Origin: Thermoplasmata archaeon
GTDB taxonomy: Archaea; Thermoplasmatota; Thermoplasmata; B31-G17
Assembly: GCA_003649915.1 (NCBI GenBank)
Contig: QMTG01000016.1
Span: 1 to 13,229 of the forward strand
DNA length: 13,229 nucleotides
Direction of reading: 5' to 3'
Positions 12,991 through 13,229 of the stretch are shown here, piece by piece (position 1 is the stretch's first letter; each line of letters starts with the position of its first letter). Under the pieces are notes generated by a model, which ran no database searches, was not told where the DNA came from, and saw only the letters and a program-made list of their open reading frames with translations. Position numbers and translations under genes: made by a program.

Positions 12991-13229
12991 CGCAATAAAT
13001 AAGCACTATATCAACAAATAATTTTTTCTTAAGCATTTATTTGGCGATGTTTGCTCAATAAATCCCCTATACTCACTCATGCATATGGTATTTTATTTGA
13101 CGGTTATTTGACGGAACGATGCTATTAGTTCTTCAACTCCCTTTCCGCCTCTCAAATCCTATTGCTTTATTAAAACAGCAGACAAACGCTGAAGGATTTA
13201 ATGCGCCCGAAATGCGAAAATAAATAATA
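12991..13229. other. Gene-free terminal region with tandem 11-bp repeat
   Basis: I see no supportable gene in these 239 bases. The first 40 are AT-rich and should contain the promoter of the minus-strand tRNA-enzyme gene, with GATATAG (about 13006-13012) or the A/T block around 13016-13028 as candidates. A perfect 11-bp direct repeat is at 13093-13114. An inverted pair AAATCCT (13154-13160) and AGGATTT (13193-13199) encloses CAGC/GCTG. Short ATGs near the end stop within a few codons. Confidence 0.5.
13093..13114. repeat. Perfect tandem repeat, two copies of TTATTTGACGG
   Basis: TTATTTGACGG occurs at 13093-13103 and again at 13104-13114 without spacer. The 11-bp period is close to one helical turn, so a protein could contact both copies on the same face. 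It lies about 100 bp upstream of the minus-strand tRNA-enzyme gene and before whatever gene follows the window. Chance duplication is also possible. Confidence 0.7.

Overview
The window looks archaeal and euryarchaeal. It has TATA-like boxes 20-35 bp upstream of start codons, several apparently leaderless first genes, Shine-Dalgarno motifs for downstream genes, and archaeal gene types: an e-MtaB methylthiotransferase, aEF-1beta with its zinc-ribbon partner, a CPSF-like beta-CASP nuclease, an archaeal GlmU and a Trm5/TYW2-type enzyme. The lipoate-protein ligase is split into LplA and LplB genes as in Thermoplasma. That, with the overall gene style, suggests a member or relative of Thermoplasmatota (for example an Aciduliprofundum-like lineage). 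The lineage is an inference and is only moderately secure.

Layout. On the minus strand, 1-1099 is the incomplete 3'-truncated methylthiotransferase gene. It shares a short TATA-containing intergenic region with the divergent plus-strand lplA-lplB pair (1159-2204). Directly coupled to lplB is a decayed gene, 2201-3329. Its reading frame can be followed through five successive one-base frame breaks and one amber codon into a C-terminal TPR region. A 73-residue orphan gene with its own promoter and strong ribosome binding site follows (3503-3724), then a beta-CASP ribonuclease (3941-5188).

Convergent to the nuclease is a minus-strand operon, glmM-glmU-glycosyltransferase (8869 to 5198). It should make UDP-GlcNAc and use nucleotide sugars in a surface or N-glycan pathway. 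Upstream on the same strand lie a zinc-ribbon protein, aEF-1beta and a MIP18/SufT-like protein (9720 to 8909). The zinc-ribbon gene is divergent from a 494-residue cysteine-containing protein that I do not recognise (9777-11261). The two share one TATA element that matches, base for base over 12 bp, the element at the first divergent pair. A V4R-domain protein (plus) and a TYW2/Trm5-type tRNA enzyme (minus) converge at 11940. The last 239 bases hold no gene that I can support, only a perfect 11-bp tandem repeat and a weak inverted repeat.

Functionally the window is housekeeping. Two enzymes modify position 37 of tRNAs, one gene serves translation elongation, one serves RNA processing, and others serve Fe-S assembly, lipoylation and amino-sugar activation. 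I see no tRNA, rRNA, CRISPR array, insertion sequence or defence cassette, and no convincing undescribed multi-gene system. The most notable items are the stepwise-decayed TPR gene, the paired bidirectional promoters and the unrecognised cysteine-containing protein.
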